Shown in pieces: positions 62,180 through 64,000 of a DNA stretch of 64,000 nucleotides; position 1 is the stretch's first letter, and every line of letters begins with the position of its first letter. The notes beneath the pieces are model-generated. The model ran no database searches, was not told the origin of the DNA, and saw nothing but the letters and a program-made list of their open reading frames with translations. The DNA is from an uncultured Alphaproteobacteria bacterium (GTDB taxonomy: Bacteria > Pseudomonadota > Alphaproteobacteria > Caulobacterales > Parvularculaceae), in contig CADEDN010000010.1 in NCBI GenBank assembly GCA_902826095.1, forward strand, positions 1 through 64,000, read 5' to 3'. The translations under genes and the position numbers were made by a program.

Positions 62180-62887
62180 TCACGTCGCCTCGATTTGCAT
62201 CTTCGCGAGATCGCCGCAGCCCGCCCTCGCCATCGCGAGAAGCGCCATGAACTGTTCGTCCGAGAAGGGCGCGCCTTCGGCGGTTCCCTGCACTTCGACG
62301 AGACCGCCCTTGCCGGTGATGACGAAATTGGCGTCGACGCCGGCCGTCGAATCTTCGGCGTAATCGAGATCGAGCGCCGGCGCGCCGTTGACGATGCCGG
62401 CCGAAATCGCCGCGACCGTGTCGATGACCGGATCGGTCTTGATGATGCCGTCGGCGGTCGCCCATTTCGCGCATTGTTTGAGCGCGACCCAGGCGCCAGT
62501 GATCGCGGCGGTGCGCGTGCCGCCGTCCGCCTGCAGAACATCGCAGTCGATGAGGATCTGTCGTTCGCCCAAGGCCTTGAGATCGACAACAGCGCGCAGC
62601 GCCCGGCCGATGAGGCGCTGGATTTCCTGCGTCCTGCCCGATTGGCCGCCCTTCGCCTCGCGTTTCATGCGCTCATTCGTCGAGCGCGGCAGCATGCCGT
62701 ATTCGGCTGTGACCCAGCCGCGCCCCTGGCCGCGAAGCCATGGCGGGGTCATCTCATCCCAAGTCGCCGTCACCAGAACATGGGTGTCGCCGAACTTGAC
62801 GAGGCAGGAGCCTTCGGCGTGTTTGGCGACGCCCGCTTCGAGGCTGACGACGCGCATCTCATTGAAACTGCGGCCTGACGGGCGCAT
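62180..62887 (-). CDS. rph: Ribonuclease PH
   Basis: 235-aa phosphorolytic 3' exoribonuclease for tRNA processing: [78 protein letters not shown]. Length normal. ATG 62887 is the family start; the frame to 63022 is a shadow of the divergent gene's leader. Hexameric enzyme of the cytoplasm. Confidence 0.97.
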   Translation of the reverse strand: MRPSGRSFNEMRVVSLEAGVAKHAEGSCLVKFGDTHVLVTATWDEMTPPWLRGQGRGWVTAEYGMLPRSTNERMKREAKGGQSGRTQEIQRLIGRALRAVVDLKALGERQILIDCDVLQADGGTRTAAITGAWVALKQCAKWATADGIIKTDPVIDTVAAISAGIVNGAPALDLDYAEDSTAGVDANFVITGKGGLVEVQGTAEGAPFSDEQFMALLAMARAGCGDLAKMQIEAT

Positions 62888-63041
62888 CAAACAAACCTCG
62901 CGGGAACGATCGGCGAGCCCTAGACCGCGCGGGCCATGATGTCGAGGCCGCCGGGCGATAACGCAGAATTCATCGCCGAACGCCTTCTCGCCGATGATCG
63001 GCGCGAATAGGAAGATCGTCAACGGTCACAAGGGGACGGCA

Positions 63042-63914
63042 ATGATTCTTCAGAAAATCCTGCTCGCCGCGACAGCGCTCGCAGCACTCGGCGCCTGCGC
63101 CAACGCGCCCGCCGATGAGCCGTCGGCGATCGCTCCCGCCGCCGGCGACGCCGCCCTCGACAGCGCCGTCGGCGGGGCGTGGCGAACGGTCGACCTTGTT
63201 TTGCGCGATCAATGGCGCAAGCCTGAAGAAGCGCTCGGCTTCTGGGGATTGAAGCCCGGCATGATAATCCTCGAATTGCAGCCGGGCGGCGGCTACTGGA
63301 CGGAAATTCTCGCGGCCTACGCGATGCAGACGGGCGGGCGCTACATCGCGACCGCCGCCGACCTCGGCAATCCTGACCTGTCGCCGGCCGCGCGCGAAAA
63401 CCGTACGAAATTTGAACAGCGCTTTTCCGACAAGACGATTTACGGCGATGTGCAATACGTCAATTTCGGCCCGAAATCGCAGGGGCTCGGCGAAGACGCG
63501 TCGGTCGACTTCATTCTCAACGGCCGCAACATTCACAACTGGATGGGCCAGGGAACGCTCGACAAGGTGCTCGCCGAGAGTTTCGCCGTGCTGAAGCCAG
63601 GCGGCGTTCTGGCGATCGAAGAACATCGCAACGCCGAAGGAACCGCCCAAGATCCCAAGGCGGCGACCGGCTACGTCGCCGAGGCCTATGTGATTGAGGC
63701 GGCGGCGCGCGCGGGGTTCAAGCTTGAGGCGCGCTCCGACATCTACGCCAATCCCGCCGACGATCGCGATCATCCCTTCGGCGTGTGGACCTTGCCGCCG
63801 AATTTGCGCACGTCGCCGAACGGGGAGCCGGCCAACCCCGCCTTCGACAGCGCGCCCTATAAGGCGATCGGCGAAAGCGACCGCATGGCGCTGAAATTCG
63901 TCAAGCCGCTATAA
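63042..63914 (+). CDS. Secreted SAM-methyltransferase-like lipoprotein
   Basis: 290-aa protein with a lipobox (ALAALGACANAP). It then matches COG4798-type methyltransferase-like proteins: EEALGFWGLKPGMIILELQPGGGYWTEIL (SAM motif), RYIATAADLG, DFILNGRNIHNW and AFVLKPGGVLAIEEHR. Why a SAM-type fold is exported is unclear since SAM is not expected in the periplasm; it may bind another ligand. AAGGGGACGG precedes ATG 63042. Divergent from rph. Conserved Glu/Gly pattern is intact. Confidence 0.82.
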   Translation: MILQKILLAATALAALGACANAPADEPSAIAPAAGDAALDSAVGGAWRTVDLVLRDQWRKPEEALGFWGLKPGMIILELQPGGGYWTEILAAYAMQTGGRYIATAADLGNPDLSPAARENRTKFEQRFSDKTIYGDVQYVNFGPKSQGLGEDASVDFILNGRNIHNWMGQGTLDKVLAESFAVLKPGGVLAIEEHRNAEGTAQDPKAATGYVAEAYVIEAAARAGFKLEARSDIYANPADDRDHPFGVWTLPPNLRTSPNGEPANPAFDSAPYKAIGESDRMALKFVKPL

Positions 63915-64000
63915 ACGGTCATTTGATCCGCATTCGGATTGACGCCTGAAACGACGCCGGCGCGCCGTTCATGGGGCCCGCGGATCTGATGCGGATCGCC
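63915..64000. other. Right edge of window
   Basis: 86 bases after the last gene. GATCCGCAT and ATGCGGATC words recur (63926-63934, 63988-63996) as an inverted repeat. No gene start can be supported within the window. Confidence 0.4.

Overview
The window looks like chromosomal DNA of a high-GC alphaproteobacterium. The evidence is the gene content: an SDHAF4-like (DUF1674) protein, DUF3297, DUF2244 and NDUFS6-like zinc-finger proteins, RsmB and HtpX, TadE-like proteins, a PomA/MotB stator pair, and a full CtrA-type box (TTAA-N7-TTAA). The lineage below class level cannot be fixed from sequence alone. Genes are tightly packed with many 4-bp ATGA overlaps. GC-rich third positions create long antisense open frames, which I treated as shadows.

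Layout. 85-3488 (minus): sdhC-sdhD-sdhA followed by two related small membrane proteins; sdhB is not in view. 3.6-9.5 kb: YbjN-like protein, lipoprotein, an unknown 321-aa protein, a secreted amidohydrolase, DUF3297, a secreted retropepsin-like protease, and a fusion of the Ada methyl-phosphotriester domain to a 2OG-Fe(II) oxygenase. 9.6-15.4 kb: rpmI-rplT, a methyltransferase, then pheS and pheT separated by two small genes. 15.5-17.3 kb: tRNA-Thr(CGT), a stretch with dispersed palindromes and a homocysteine S-methyltransferase, then a decayed copy of the 3' half of a tRNA-Thr, the footprint of a small tRNA-targeted island. 17.5-25.2 kb: an RND efflux pair, a small secreted protein and polA. 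The efflux adaptor and the small secreted protein both appear to use non-ATG/GTG/TTG start codons.

25-34 kb: TTC38-like TPR protein, Bax-inhibitor-like protein, rsmB, second YbjN-like protein, two TadE-like pseudopilin-related proteins, a repeat-rich noncoding block, a PcfJ-like protein, a secreted thermonuclease, SDHAF4-like protein and htpX. 35-36.6 kb: flagellar stator pair. 36.6-41.1 kb: the most interesting segment. A GNAT acyltransferase of the acyl-homoserine-lactone-synthase/FeeM type is co-transcribed with a haem-oxygenase-like di-iron oxidase behind a perfect CtrA box. They diverge from a membrane sensor with a degenerate histidine-kinase core, followed by a FadL-family outer-membrane transporter. 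Together they could make, modify, sense and move a fatty-acyl molecule (inference).

41-54 kb: cupin, dapE, truA, a lower-GC DUF4760 gene wedged between truA and fmt, fmt-def, rmuC, an overlapping dut/membrane protein/moeB-like/yceI operon, nth-pyrF, DUF2244, glyoxalase and GNAT genes. 54-59 kb: a NatAB-like ABC exporter, a small zinc-finger protein, a second ABC ATPase and a lysophospholipid acyltransferase-like protein. 59-62 kb: an operon of ArsR regulator, beta-carbonic anhydrase and SulP transporter, probably for inorganic-carbon handling. The window ends with rph and a secreted methyltransferase-like lipoprotein. No rRNA, CRISPR array, intact insertion sequence or integrase was found.
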